From assembly GCF_021018805.1 (NCBI RefSeq), contig NC_086247.1, forward strand, positions 97,910,761 to 97,974,760: DNA of 64,000 nt, written 5' to 3'. Below, piece by piece: positions 50,001-63,100 of this stretch. Position 1 is the stretch's first letter. Each line of letters starts with the position of its first letter. The translations under genes and the position numbers were made by a program. This stretch comes from Prinia subflava (taxonomy: Eukaryota > Chordata > Aves > Passeriformes > Cisticolidae). Under the pieces are notes generated by a model. That model was not told where the DNA came from, made no database searches, and saw only the letters and a program-made list of their open reading frames with translations.

Positions 50001-52155
50001 TACACTCTGTACCAGTTAGTGTTTCCCATGTCTATAGAGCAAGACAAAAGCTGGTATTGCCTAATTTGGTAGAGTTCCATGTAAGAGCTATGTAACATAA
50101 AGATTTGCTTTTCAGAGTGAACAGTGATCTCTGCTTTTGGTTTCCATGGCTTGCTTTCTGGAGTTGATGAAAACACAAGTCATGTTAGTTGCTTGTGCTG
50201 CCAACCAGCAGAGAAGCTGCTGCAGACACTCCCTTGCTTTATCCATTACTGGCTTTTACGCTGCACCGGTTGGTGTCTTTCATGTCCATAGGAGGAGAAC
50301 TAAAGCTGTTACTGCCTAATTTACTAGGTTTCTGTGATAGAGCTATGTAACATAAAGATTTGCTTTACAGAGTGAACAGTGATCTCTGCTTTTGGTTTCT
50401 ATGGTTTGCTTTCTGGAGTTGATCAAAACACAAGTCTTGTTAGTTGCTTGTGTTGCCAACCAGCAGAGAAGCTGCTGCAGACACTTTCATGCCTTATGCT
50501 TTACTTGCTTACACTCTGTACCAGTTAGTGTTTCCCATGTCTATAGAGCAAGACCAAAGCTGGTATTGCCTAATTTGGTAGAGTTCCATGTAAGTGCTAT
50601 GTAACATAAAGATTTGCTTTACAGAATGAACAGTGATCTCTGCTTTTGGTTTCTATAGTTTGCTTTCTGGAGTTGATCAAAACACAAGTCTTGTTAGTTG
50701 CTTGTGTTGCCAACCACCAGAGAAGCTGCTGCAGACACTTTCATGCCTTATGCTTTCTTTGCTTACACTCTGTACCAGTTAGTGTTTCCCATGTCTATAG
50801 AGCAAGACCAAAGCTGGTATTGCCTAATTTGGTAGAGTTCCATGTAAGAGCTATGTAACATAAAGATTTGTTTTCAGAGTGAACAGTGATCTCTGCTTTT
50901 GGTTTCCATGGCTTGCTTTCTGGAGTTGATCAAAACACAAGTCATGTTAGTTCTTTGTGCTGCCAACCAGCAGAGAAGCTGCTGCAGACCCTCTCTTGCC
51001 TTATCAATTACTTGCTTTTACGCTGCACCTTTGGTGTTTTTCATGTCCATAGGAGGAGAACTAAAGCTGTTACTGCCTAATTTACTAAGTTTCTGTGATA
51101 GAGCTATGTAACATAAAGATTTGTTTTCAGAGTGAACAGTGATCTCTGCTTTTGGTTTCCATGGCTTGCTTTCTGGAGTTGATCAAAACACAAGTCATGT
51201 TAGTTCTTTGTGCTGCCAACCAGCAGAGAAGCTGCTGCAGACCCTCTCTTGCCTTATCCATTACTTGCTTTTACGCTGCACCTTTGGTGTTTTTCATGTC
51301 CATAGGAGGAGAACTAAAGCTGTTACTGCCTAATTTACTAAGTTTCTGTGATAGAGCTATGTAACATAAAGATTTGCTTTACAGAGTGAACTGTGATCTC
51401 TGCTTTTGGTTTCTATAGTTTGCTTTCTGGAGTTGATCAAAACACAAGTCTTGTTAGTTGCTTGTGTTGCCAACCAGCAGAGAAGCTGCTGCAGACACTT
51501 TCATGCCTTATCCTTTACTGGCTTTTACGCTGCACCTGTTGGTGTTTTTTATGTCCATAGGAGGAGAACTAAAGCTGTTACTGCCTAATTTATTAAGTTT
51601 CTGTGATAGAGCTATGTAACATAAAGATTTGCTTTACAGAGTGAACAGTGATCTCTGCTTTTGGTTTCTATAGTTTGCTTTCTGGAGTTGATCAAAATAC
51701 AAGTCTTGTTAGTTGCTTGTGTTGCCAACCAGCAGAGAAGCTGCTGCAGACACTTTCATGCCTTATGCTTTACTTGCTTACACTCTGTACCAGTTAGTGT
51801 TTCCCATGTCTATAGAGCAAGACCAAAGCTGGTATTGCCTAATTTGGTAGAGTTCCATGTAAGAGCTATGTAACATAAAGATTTGCTTTACAGAATGAAC
51901 AGTGATCTCTGCTTTTGGTTTCTATAGTTTGCTTTCTGGAGTTGATGAAAACACAAGTCTTGTTAGTTGCTTGTGTTGGCAACCAGCAGAGAAGCTGCTG
52001 CAGACACTTTCATGCATTATGCTTCACTTGCTTACACTCTGTACCAGTTAGTGTTTCCCATGTCTATAGAGCAAGACCAAAGCTGGTATTGCCTAATTTG
52101 GTAGAGTTCCATGAAAGAGCTATGTAACATAAAGATTTGCTTTTCAGAGTGAACA
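47070..52155 (+). repeat. 20-mer block, copy 3 (5086 bp)
   Basis: Same order and length as 25194-30279, with the doubled a unit (50886, 51139), CTTATCAATTAC in the first a, and CCATGAAAGAGC in k (51902). It also has CACAGTGAAC before e, like 25194-30279 and unlike 30280-35365. It is closest to a block 21,876 bp upstream, with other block types between. Private variants include CTGAGATAGAG in the m unit at 48343. Confidence 0.88.
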
Positions 52156-53428
52156 GTGATCTCTGCTTTTGGTTTCCATGGCTTGCTTTCTGGAGTTGAT
52201 GAAAACACAAGTCAAGTTTAGTTGCTTGTGCTGCCAACCAGCAGAGAAGCTGCTGCAGACACTCCCTTGCTTTATCCATTACTGGCTTTTACGCTGCACC
52301 GGTTGGTGTCTTTCATGTCCATAGGAGGAGAACTAAAGCTGTTACTGCCTAATTTACTAAGTTTCTGTGATAGAGCTATGTAACATAAAGATTTGCTTTA
52401 CAGAGTGAACAGTGATCTCTGCTTTTGGTTTCTATAGTTTGCTTTCTGGAGTTGATCAAAACACAAGTCTTGGTAGTTGCTTGTGTTGCCAACCACCAGA
52501 CAAGCTGCTGCAGACACTTTCATGCCTTATGCTTTCTTTGCTTACACTCTGTACCAGTTAGTGTTTCCCATGTCTATAGAGCAAGACCAAAGCTGGTATT
52601 GCCTAATTTGATAGAGTTCCATGTAAGAGCTATGTAACATTAAGATTTGCTTTTCAGAGTGAACTGTGATCTCTGCTTTTGGTTTCCATGGCTTGCTTTC
52701 TGTAGTTGATGAAAACACAAGTCATGTTAGTTGTTTGTGCTGCCAACCAGCAGAGAAGCTGCTGCAGACCCTCTCTTGCCTTATCCATTACTTGCTTTTA
52801 CGCTGCACCTTTGGTGTCTTTCATGTCCATAGAAGGAGAACTAAAGCTGTTACTGCCTAATTTACTAAGTTTCTGTGATAGAGCTATGTAACATAAAGAT
52901 TTGCTTTTCAGAGTGAACAGTGATCTCTGCTTTTGGTTTCTATGGTTTGCTTTCTGGAGTTGATCAAAACACAAGTCTTGTTAGTTGCTTGTGTTGCCAA
53001 ACCACCAGAGAAGCTGCTGCAGACACTTTCATGCCTTATGCTTTCTTTGCTTACACTCTGTACCAGTTAGTGTTTCCCATGTCTATAGAGCAAGACCAAA
53101 GCTGGTATTGCCTAATTTGATAGAGTTCCATGTAAGAGCTATGTAACATAAAGATTTGCTTTACAGAGTGAACTGTGATCTCTGCTTTTGGTTTCCAGGG
53201 CTTGCTTTCTGGAGTTGATGAAAACACAAGTCATGTTAGTTGCTTGTGTTGCCAACCACCAGAGAAGCTGCTGCAGACACTTTCATGCCTTATCCTTTAC
53301 TTGCTTACACTCTGTACCAGTTAGTGTTTCCCATGTCTATAGAGCAAGACCAAAGCTGGTATTGCCTAATTTGGTAGAGTTCCATGTAAGAGCTATGTAA
53401 CATAAAGATTTGCTTTTCAGAGTGAACA
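52156..53428 (+). repeat. Truncated core block d-e-f-t-r
   Basis: Five units of the core order (52156, 52412, 52666, 52920, 53175), then a switch into the right-hand domain at an f-like unit (53429) that leads to L. The d-e pair has the CAGAGTGAAC leader that tracks with the CCATGAAAGAGC k unit upstream. This is the boundary between the homogenised core and the more varied right domain. No non-satellite sequence marks it. Confidence 0.82.
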
Positions 53429-56400
53429 GTCATCTCTGCTTTTGGTTTCCATGGCTTGCTTTCTGGAGTTGATGAAAACACAATTCATGTTAGTTGTTTG
53501 TGATGCCAACCAGCAGAGAAGCTGCTGCAGACCCTCTCTTGCCTTATCCATTACTTGCTTTTACGCTGCACCTTTGGTATCTTTCATGTCCATAGAAGGA
53601 GAACTAAAGCTGTTACTGCCTAATTTACTAAGTTTCTGTGATAGAGCTATGTAACATAAAGATTTGCTTTACAGAGTGAACAGTGATCTCTGCTTTTGGT
53701 TTCTATGGTTTGCTTTCTGGAGTTGATCAAAACACAAGTCTTGTCTGTTGTTTGTGTTCCCAAGAAATAGAGAAGCTGCTGAAGGCGCTTTCCTGCCTTT
53801 TGCAGTACCGGTTTACACTTTGCACATGTATGTGTTTTGCTTGTCACCAGACCACGAATAAAGGTGGGTACTTCCTAATTTGCTTGATTTCCATGAAAGA
53901 GCCATGTAACAGAAACCTTTCCTTTGACACTCCACCGGTTGATGTTTCTCATGTCTATAGAGCAAGACCAAAGCTGTTACTGCTTAATTTGCTAAGTTTC
54001 CATGAAAGAGCACTGTAACATAAAGCTTTGCTTTTCCGAGTGAACAGTGGTTTCTGCTTTTGGTTTCCATGGCTTGCTTTCTGGAGTTGATGAAAACACA
54101 AGTCATGTTAGTTGTTTGTGCTGCCAACCAGCAGAGAAGCTGCTGCAGACCCTCTCTTGCTTTATCCATTACTGGCTTTTACGCTGCACCGGTTGGTGTC
54201 TTTCATGTCCATAGAAGGAGAACTAAAGCTGTTACTGCCTAATTTACTAAGTTTCTGTGATAGAGCTATGTAACATACAGATTTGCTTTACAGAATGAAC
54301 AGTGATCTCTGCTTTTGGTTTCTATAGTTTGCTTTCTGGAGTTGATCAAAACACAAGTCTTGTCTGTTGCTTGTGTTGCCAACCAGCAGAGAAGCTGCTG
54401 CAGACACTTTCATGCCTTATCCTTTACTTGCTTACACTCTGTACCAGTTAGTGTTTCCCATGTCTATAGAGCAAGACCAAAGCTGGTATTGCCTAATTTG
54501 GTAGAGTTCCATGTAAGAGCTATGTAACATAAAGATTTGCTTTTCGAAGTGAACAGTCATCTCTGCTTTTGGTTTCCATGGCTTGCTTTCTGGAGTTGAT
54601 GAAAACACAAGTCATGTTAGTTGTTTGTGCTGCCAACCAGCAGAGAAGCTGCTGCAGACCCTCTCTTGCCTTATCCATTACTGGCTTTTACGCTGCACCG
54701 GTTGGTGTTTTCATGTCCATAGGAGGAGAACTAAAGCTGTTACTGCCTAATTTACTAAGTTTCTGTGATAGAGCTATGTAACATAAAGATTTGTTTTACA
54801 GAGTGAACAGTGATCTCTGCTTTTTGTTTCCATGGCTTGCTTTCTGGAGTTGATGAAAACACAAGTCATGTTAGTTCTTTGTGCTGCCAACCAGCAGAGA
54901 AGCTGCTGCAGACCCTCTCTTGCCTTATCCATTACTGGCTTTTACGCTGCACCTGTTGGTGTTTTTCATGTCCATAGGAGGAGAACTAAAGCTGTTACTG
55001 CCTAATTTACTAAGTTTCTGTGATAGAGCTATGTAACATAAAGATTTGCTTTACAGAGTGAACTGTGATCTCTGCTTTTGGTTTCTATGGTTTGCTTTCT
55101 GGAGTTGATCAAAACACAAGTCTTGTTAGTTGCTTGTGTTGCCAACCACCAGAGAAGCTGCTGCAGACACTTTCATGCCTTATGCTTTACTTGCTTACAC
55201 TCTGTACCAGTTAGTGTTTCCCATGTCTATAGAGCAAGACCAAAGCTGGTATTGCCTAATTTGGTAGAGTTCCATGTAAGAGCTATGTAACATAAAGATT
55301 TGCTTTACAGAATGAACAGTGATCTCTGCTTTTGGTTTCTATAGTTTGCTTTGTGGAGTTGATCAAAACACAAGTCTTGTTAGTTGCTTGTGTTGCCAAC
55401 CAGCAGAGAAGCTGCTGCAGACACTTTCATGCATTATGCTTTACTTGCTTACACTCTGTACCAGTTAGTGTTTCCCATGTCTATAGAGCAAGACCAAAGC
55501 TGGTATTGCCTAATTTGGTAGAGTTCCATGTAAGAACTATGTAACATAAAGATTTGCTTTTCAGAGTGAACAGTCATCTCTGCTTTTGGTTTCCATGGCT
55601 TGCTTTCTGGAGTTGATGAAAACACAAGTCATGTTAGTTCTTTGTGCTGCCAATCAGCAGAGAAGCTGCTGCAGACCCTCTCTTGCCTTATCCATTTCTG
55701 GCTTTTACGCTGCACCTTTGGTGTCTTTCATGTCCATAGAAGGAGAACTAAAGCTGTTACTGCCTAATTTACTAAGTTTCTGTGATAGATCTATGTAACA
55801 TAAAGATTTGCTTTACAGAGTGAACAGTGATCTCTGCTTTTGGTTTCTATAGTTTGCTTTCTGGAGTTGATCAAAACACAAGTCTTGTTAGTTGCTTGTG
55901 TTGCCAACCAGCAGAGAAGCTGCTGCAGACACTTTCATGCCTTATGCTTTCTTTGCTTACCCTCTGTACCAGTTAGTGTTTCCCATGTCTATAGAGCAAG
56001 ACCAAAGCTGGTATTGCCTAATTTGGTAGAGTTCCATGTAAGAGCTATGTAACATAAAGATTTCCTTTACAGAGTGAACAGTGATTTCTGCTTTTGGTTT
56101 CCATGGCTTGCTTTCTGGAGTTGATCAAAACACAAGTCTTGTTAGTTGCTTGTGTTGCCAACCACCAGAGAAGCTGCTGCAGACACTTTCATGCCTTATG
56201 CTTTACTTGCTTACACTCTGTACCAGTTAGTGTTTCCCATGTCTATAGAGCAAGACCAAAGCTGGTATTGCCTAATTTGGTAGAGTTCCATGTAAGAGCT
56301 ATGTAACATAAAGATTTGCTTTACAGAATGAACAGTGATCTCTGCTTTTGGTTTCTATGGTTTGCTTTCTGGAGTTGATCAAAACACAAGTCTTGTTAGT

Positions 56401-59400
56401 TGCTTGTGTTGCCAACCAGCAGAGAAGCTGCTGCAGACACTTTCATGCCTTATGCTTTACTTGCTTACACTCTGTACCAGTTAGTGTTTCCCATGTCTAT
56501 AGAGCAAGACCAAAGCTGGTATTGCCTAATTTGGTAGAGTTCCATGTAAGAGCTATGTAACATAAAGATTTGCTTTACAGAATGAACAGTGATCTCTGCT
56601 TTTGGTTTCTATGGTTTGCTTTCTGGAGTTGATCAAAACACAAGTCTTGTTAGTTGCTTGTGCTGCCAACCACCAGAGAAGCTGCTGCAGACACTCCATT
56701 GCTTTATCCATTACTGGCTTTTACGCTGCACCGGTTGGTGTCTTTCATGTCCATAGAAGGAGAACTAAAGCTGTTACTGCCTAATTTACTAAGTTTCTGT
56801 GATAGAGCTATGTAACATAAAGATTTGTTTTACAGAGTGAACTGTGATCTCTGCTTTTGGTTTCTATAGTTTGCTTTCTGGAGTTGATCAAAACACAAGT
56901 CTTGTTAGTTGCTTGTGTTGCCAACCAGCAGAGAAGCTGCTGCAGACACTTTCATGCCTTATGCTTTACTTGCTTACACTCTGTACCAGTTAGTGTTTCC
57001 CATGTCTATAGAGCAAGACCAAAGCTGGTATTGCCTAATTTGGTAGAGTTCCATGTAAGAGCTATGTAACATAAAGATTTGCTTTACAGAATGAACAGTG
57101 ATCTCTGCTTTTGGTTTCTATGGTTTGCTTTCTGGAGTTGATGAAAACACAAGTCTTGTTAGTTGCTTGTGTTGCCAACCAGCAGAGAAGCTGCTGCAGA
57201 CACTTTCATGCCTTATGCTTTACTTGCTTACACTCTGTACCAGTTAGTGTTTCCCATGTCTATAGAGCAAGACCAAAGCTGGTATTGCCTAATTTGGTAG
57301 AGTTCCATGTAAGAGCTATGTAACATAAAGATTTGCTTTTCAGAGTGAACAGTGATCTCTGCTTTTGGTTTCCATGGCTTGCTTTCTGGAGTTGATGAAA
57401 ACACAAGTCATGTTAGTTGTTTGTGCTGCCAACCAGCAGAGAAGCTGCTGCAGACCCTCTCTTGCCTTATCCATTACTGGCTTTTACGCTGCACCGGTTG
57501 GTGTCTTTCATGTCCATAGGAGGAGAACTAAAGCTGTTACTGCCTAATTAACTAAGTTTCTGTGATAGAGCTATGTAACATAAAGATTTGTTCTACAGAG
57601 TGAACAGTGATCTCTGCTTTTGGTTTCCATGGCTTGCTTTCTGGAGTTGATGAAAACACAAGTCATGTTAGTTCTTTGTGCTGCCAACCAGCAGAGAAGC
57701 TGCTGCAGACCCTCTCTTGCCTTATCCATTACTGGCTTTTACGCTGCACCTGTTGGTGTTTTTCATGTCCATAGGAGGAGAACTAAAGCTGTTACTGCCT
57801 AATTTACTAAGTTTCTGTGATAGAGCTATGTAACATAAAGATTTGCTTTACAGAGTGAACAGTGATCTCTGCTTTTGGTTTCTATAGTTTGCTTTCTGGA
57901 GTTGATCAAAACACAAGTCTTGTTAGATACTTGTGTTGCCAACCACCAGAGAAGCTGCTGCAGACACTTTCATGCCTTATGCTTTCCTTGCTTACACTCT
58001 GTACCAGTTAGTGTTTCCCATGTCTATAGAGCAAGACCAAAGCTGGTATTGCCTAATTTGATAGAGTTCCATGTAAGAGCTATGTAACATAAAGATTTGC
58101 TTTACAGAATGAACAGTGATCTCTGCTTTTGTTTTCCAGGGCTTGCTTTCTGGAGTTGATCAAAACACAAGTCATGTTAGTTGCTTGTGCTGCCAACCAG
58201 CAGAGAAGCTGCTGCAGACACTCCATTGCTTTATCCATTACTGGCTTTTACGCTGCACCGGTTGGTGTCTTTCATGTCCATAGAAGGAGAACTAAAGCTG
58301 TTACTGCCTAATTTACTAAGTTTCTGTGATAGAGCTATGTAACATAAAGATTTGTTTTACAGAGTGAACTGTGATCTCTGCTTTTGGTTTCTATAGTTTG
58401 CTTTCTGGAGTTGATCAAAACACAAGTCTTGTTAGTTGCTTGTGTTGCCAACCAGCAGAGAAGCTGCTGCAGACACTTTCATGCCTTATGCTTTACTTGC
58501 TTACACTCTGTACCAGTTAGTGTTTCCCATGTCTATAGAGCAAGACCAAAGCTGGTATTGCCTAATTTGGTAGAGTTCCATGTAAGAGCTATGTAACATA
58601 AAGATTTGCTTTACAGAATGAACAGTGATCTCTGCTTTTGGTTTCTATAGTTTGCTTTCTGGAGTTGATCAAAACACAAGTCTTGTTAGTTGCTTGTGTT
58701 GCCAACCACCAGAGAAGCTGCTGCAGACACTTTCATGCCTTATGCTTTACTTGCTTACACTCTGTACCAGTTAGTGTTTCCCATGTCTATAGAGCAAGAC
58801 CAAAGCTGGTATTGCCTAATTTGGTAGAGTTCCATGTAAGAGCTATGTAACATAAAGATTTGCTTTACAGAGTGAACAGTGATCTCTGCTTTTGGTTTCT
58901 ATAGTTTGCTTTCTGGAGTTGATCAAAACACAAGTCTTGTTAGTTGCTTGTGTTGCCAACCAGCAGAGAAGCTGCTGCAGACACTTTCATGCCTTATGCT
59001 TTCTTTGCTTACACTCTGTACCAGTTAGTGTTTCCCATGTCTATAGAGCAAGACCAAAGCTGGTATTGCCTAATTTGGTAGAGTTCCATGTAAGAGCTAT
59101 GTAACATAAAGATTTGCTTTTCAGAGTGAACAGTGATCTCTGCTTTTGGTTTCCATGGCTTGCTTTCTGGAGTTGATGAAAACACAAGTCATGATAGTTG
59201 TTTGTGCTGCCAACCAGCAGAGAAGCTGCTGCAGACCCTCTCTTGCCTTATCCATTACTGGCTTTTACGCTGCACCGGTTGGTGTCTTTCATGTCCATAG
59301 AAGGAGAACTAAAGCTGTTACTGCCTAATTTACTAAGTTTCTGTGATAGAGCTATGTAACATAAAGATTTGCTTTACAGAGTGAACTGTGACCTCTGCTT

Positions 59401-60149
59401 TTGGTTTCTATAGTTTGCTTTCTGGAGTTGATCAAAACACAAGTCTTGTTAGTTGCTTGTGTTGGCAACCACCAGAGAAGCTGCTGCAGACACTTTCATG
59501 CCTTATGCTTTCTTTGCTTACACTCTGTACCAGTTAGTGTTTCCCATGTCTATAGAGCAAGACCAAAGCTGGTATTGCCTAATTTGGTAGAGTTCCATGT
59601 AAGAGCTATGTAACATAAAGATTTGCTTTACAGAATGAACAGTGATCTCTGCTTTTGGTTTCCAGGGCTTGCTTTCTGGAGTTGATCAAAACACAAGTCT
59701 TGTTAGTTGCTTGTGTTGCCAACCACCAGAGAAGCTGCTGCAGACACTTTCATGCCTTATGCTTTACTTGCTTACACTCTGTACCAGTTAGTGTTTCCCA
59801 TGTCTATAGAGCAAGACCAAAGCTGGTATTGCCTAATTTGGTAGAGTTCCATGTAAGAGCTATGTAACATAAAGATTTGCTTTTCAGAGTGAACAGTGAT
59901 CTCTGCTTTTGGTTTCCATGGCTTGCTTTCTGGAGTTGATGAAAACACAAGTCATGTTAGTTGCTTGTGCTGCCAACCAGCAGAGAAGCTGCTGCAGACA
60001 CTTTCATGCCTTATGCTTTACTTGCTTACACTATGTACCAGTTAGTGTTTCCCATGTCTATAGAGCAAGACCAAAGCTGGTATTGCCTAATTTGATAGAG
60101 TACCATGTAAGAGCTATGTAACATAAAGATTTGCTTTTCAGAGTGAACA
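53429..60149 (+). repeat. Heterogeneous 6721-bp block
   Basis: Twenty-six monomers, one of them L (53683). The order does not follow the core cycle, and many units carry private changes: CAATTCATG and GTGATGCC (53429), AACATACAG (54047), TTTTCGAAGTGAAC (before 54556), CTTTTTGTTTCC (54810), TTTGTGGAGTTG (55319), GTAAGAACTATG (55319), CCAATCAGC and GATAGATCTATG (55573), TTACCCTCTG (55827), GATTTCCTTTAC (before 56081), GTTAGATACTTG (57862). The right 2.9 kb (57280-60149) has no second copy in the window. Confidence 0.87.
53683..54046 (+). repeat. Long unit L, copy 4 (364 bp)
   Basis: Differs from the three left copies by TTTCTATGGTTTGC at the start and CTGCTTAATTTGCTAAG near the end (left copies read CTGCCTAATTTGCAAAG). 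The following unit begins GTGGTTTCTGC but continues TTTCCATGGC, as after the copy at 1718 and unlike those at 9964 and 17197. Confidence 0.87.
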
Positions 60150-63100
60150 GTGATCTCTGCTTTTGGTTTCCATGGCTTGCTTTCTGGAGTTGATGAAAAC
60201 ACAATTCATGTTAGTTGTTTGTGATGCCAACCAGCAGAGAAGCTGCTGCAGACCCTCTCTTGCCTTATCCATTACTTGCTTTTACGCTGCACCTTTGGTA
60301 TCTTTCATGTCCATAGAAGGAGAACTAAAGCTGTTACTGCCTAATTTACTAAGTTTCTGTGATAGAGCTATGTAACATAAAGATTTGCTTTACAGAGTGA
60401 ACAGTGATCTCTGCTTTTGGTTTCTATGGTTTGCTTTCTGGAGTTGATCAAAACACAAGTCTTGTCTGTTGTTTGTGTTCCCAAGAAATAGAGAAGCTGC
60501 TGAAGGCGCTTTCCTGCCTTTTGCAGTACCGGTTTACACTTTGCACATGTATGTGTTTTGCTTGTCACCAGACCACGAATAAAGGTGGGTACTTCCTAAT
60601 TTGCTTGATTTCCATGAAAGAGCCATGTAACAGAAACCTTTCCTTTGACACTCCACCGGTTGATGTTTCTCATGTCTATAGAGCAAGACCAAAGCTGTTA
60701 CTGCTTAATTTGCTAAGTTTCCATGAAAGAGCACTGTAACATAAAGCTTTGCTTTTCCGAGTGAACAGTGGTTTCTGCTTTTGGTTTCCATGGCTTGCTT
60801 TCTGGAGTTGATGAAAACACAAGTCATGTTAGTTGTTTGTGCTGCCAACCAGCAGAGAAGCTGCTGCAGACCCTCTCTTGCTTTATCCATTACTGGCTTT
60901 TACGCTGCACCGGTTGGTGTCTTTCATGTCCATAGAAGGAGAACTAAAGCTGTTACTGCCTAATTTACTAAGTTTCTGTGATAGAGCTATGTAACATACA
61001 GATTTGCTTTACAGAATGAACAGTGATCTCTGCTTTTGGTTTCTATAGTTTGCTTTCTGGAGTTGATCAAAACACAAGTCTTGTCTGTTGCTTGTGTTGC
61101 CAACCAGCAGAGAAGCTGCTGCAGACACTTTCATGCCTTATCCTTTACTTGCTTACACTCTGTACCAGTTAGTGTTTCCCATGTCTATAGAGCAAGACCA
61201 AAGCTGGTATTGCCTAATTTGGTAGAGTTCCATGTAAGAGCTATGTAACATAAAGATTTGCTTTTCGAAGTGAACAGTCATCTCTGCTTTTGGTTTCCAT
61301 GGCTTGCTTTCTGGAGTTGATGAAAACACAAGTCATGTTAGTTGTTTGTGCTGCCAACCAGCAGAGAAGCTGCTGCAGACCCTCTCTTGCCTTATCCATT
61401 ACTGGCTTTTACGCTGCACCGGTTGGTGTTTTCATGTCCATAGGAGGAGAACTAAAGCTGTTACTGCCTAATTTACTAAGTTTCTGTGATAGAGCTATGT
61501 AACATAAAGATTTGTTTTACAGAGTGAACAGTGATCTCTGCTTTTTGTTTCCATGGCTTGCTTTCTGGAGTTGATGAAAACACAAGTCATGTTAGTTCTT
61601 TGTGCTGCCAACCAGCAGAGAAGCTGCTGCAGACCCTCTCTTGCCTTATCCATTACTGGCTTTTACGCTGCACCTGTTGGTGTTTTTCATGTCCATAGGA
61701 GGAGAACTAAAGCTGTTACTGCCTAATTTACTAAGTTTCTGTGATAGAGCTATGTAACATAAAGATTTGCTTTACAGAGTGAACTGTGATCTCTGCTTTT
61801 GGTTTCTATGGTTTGCTTTCTGGAGTTGATCAAAACACAAGTCTTGTTAGTTGCTTGTGTTGCCAACCACCAGAGAAGCTGCTGCAGACACTTTCATGCC
61901 TTATGCTTTACTTGCTTACACTCTGTACCAGTTAGTGTTTCCCATGTCTATAGAGCAAGACCAAAGCTGGTATTGCCTAATTTGGTAGAGTTCCATGTAA
62001 GAGCTATGTAACATAAAGATTTGCTTTACAGAATGAACAGTGATCTCTGCTTTTGGTTTCTATAGTTTGCTTTGTGGAGTTGATCAAAACACAAGTCTTG
62101 TTAGTTGCTTGTGTTGCCAACCAGCAGAGAAGCTGCTGCAGACACTTTCATGCATTATGCTTTACTTGCTTACACTCTGTACCAGTTAGTGTTTCCCATG
62201 TCTATAGAGCAAGACCAAAGCTGGTATTGCCTAATTTGGTAGAGTTCCATGTAAGAACTATGTAACATAAAGATTTGCTTTTCAGAGTGAACAGTCATCT
62301 CTGCTTTTGGTTTCCATGGCTTGCTTTCTGGAGTTGATGAAAACACAAGTCATGTTAGTTCTTTGTGCTGCCAATCAGCAGAGAAGCTGCTGCAGACCCT
62401 CTCTTGCCTTATCCATTTCTGGCTTTTACGCTGCACCTTTGGTGTCTTTCATGTCCATAGAAGGAGAACTAAAGCTGTTACTGCCTAATTTACTAAGTTT
62501 CTGTGATAGATCTATGTAACATAAAGATTTGCTTTACAGAGTGAACAGTGATCTCTGCTTTTGGTTTCTATAGTTTGCTTTCTGGAGTTGATCAAAACAC
62601 AAGTCTTGTTAGTTGCTTGTGTTGCCAACCAGCAGAGAAGCTGCTGCAGACACTTTCATGCCTTATGCTTTCTTTGCTTACCCTCTGTACCAGTTAGTGT
62701 TTCCCATGTCTATAGAGCAAGACCAAAGCTGGTATTGCCTAATTTGGTAGAGTTCCATGTAAGAGCTATGTAACATAAAGATTTCCTTTACAGAGTGAAC
62801 AGTGATTTCTGCTTTTGGTTTCCATGGCTTGCTTTCTGGAGTTGATCAAAACACAAGTCTTGTTAGTTGCTTGTGTTGCCAACCACCAGAGAAGCTGCTG
62901 CAGACACTTTCATGCCTTATGCTTTACTTGCTTACACTCTGTACCAGTTAGTGTTTCCCATGTCTATAGAGCAAGACCAAAGCTGGTATTGCCTAATTTG
63001 GTAGAGTTCCATGTAAGAGCTATGTAACATAAAGATTTGCTTTACAGAATGAACAGTGATCTCTGCTTTTGGTTTCTATGGTTTGCTTTCTGGAGTTGAT

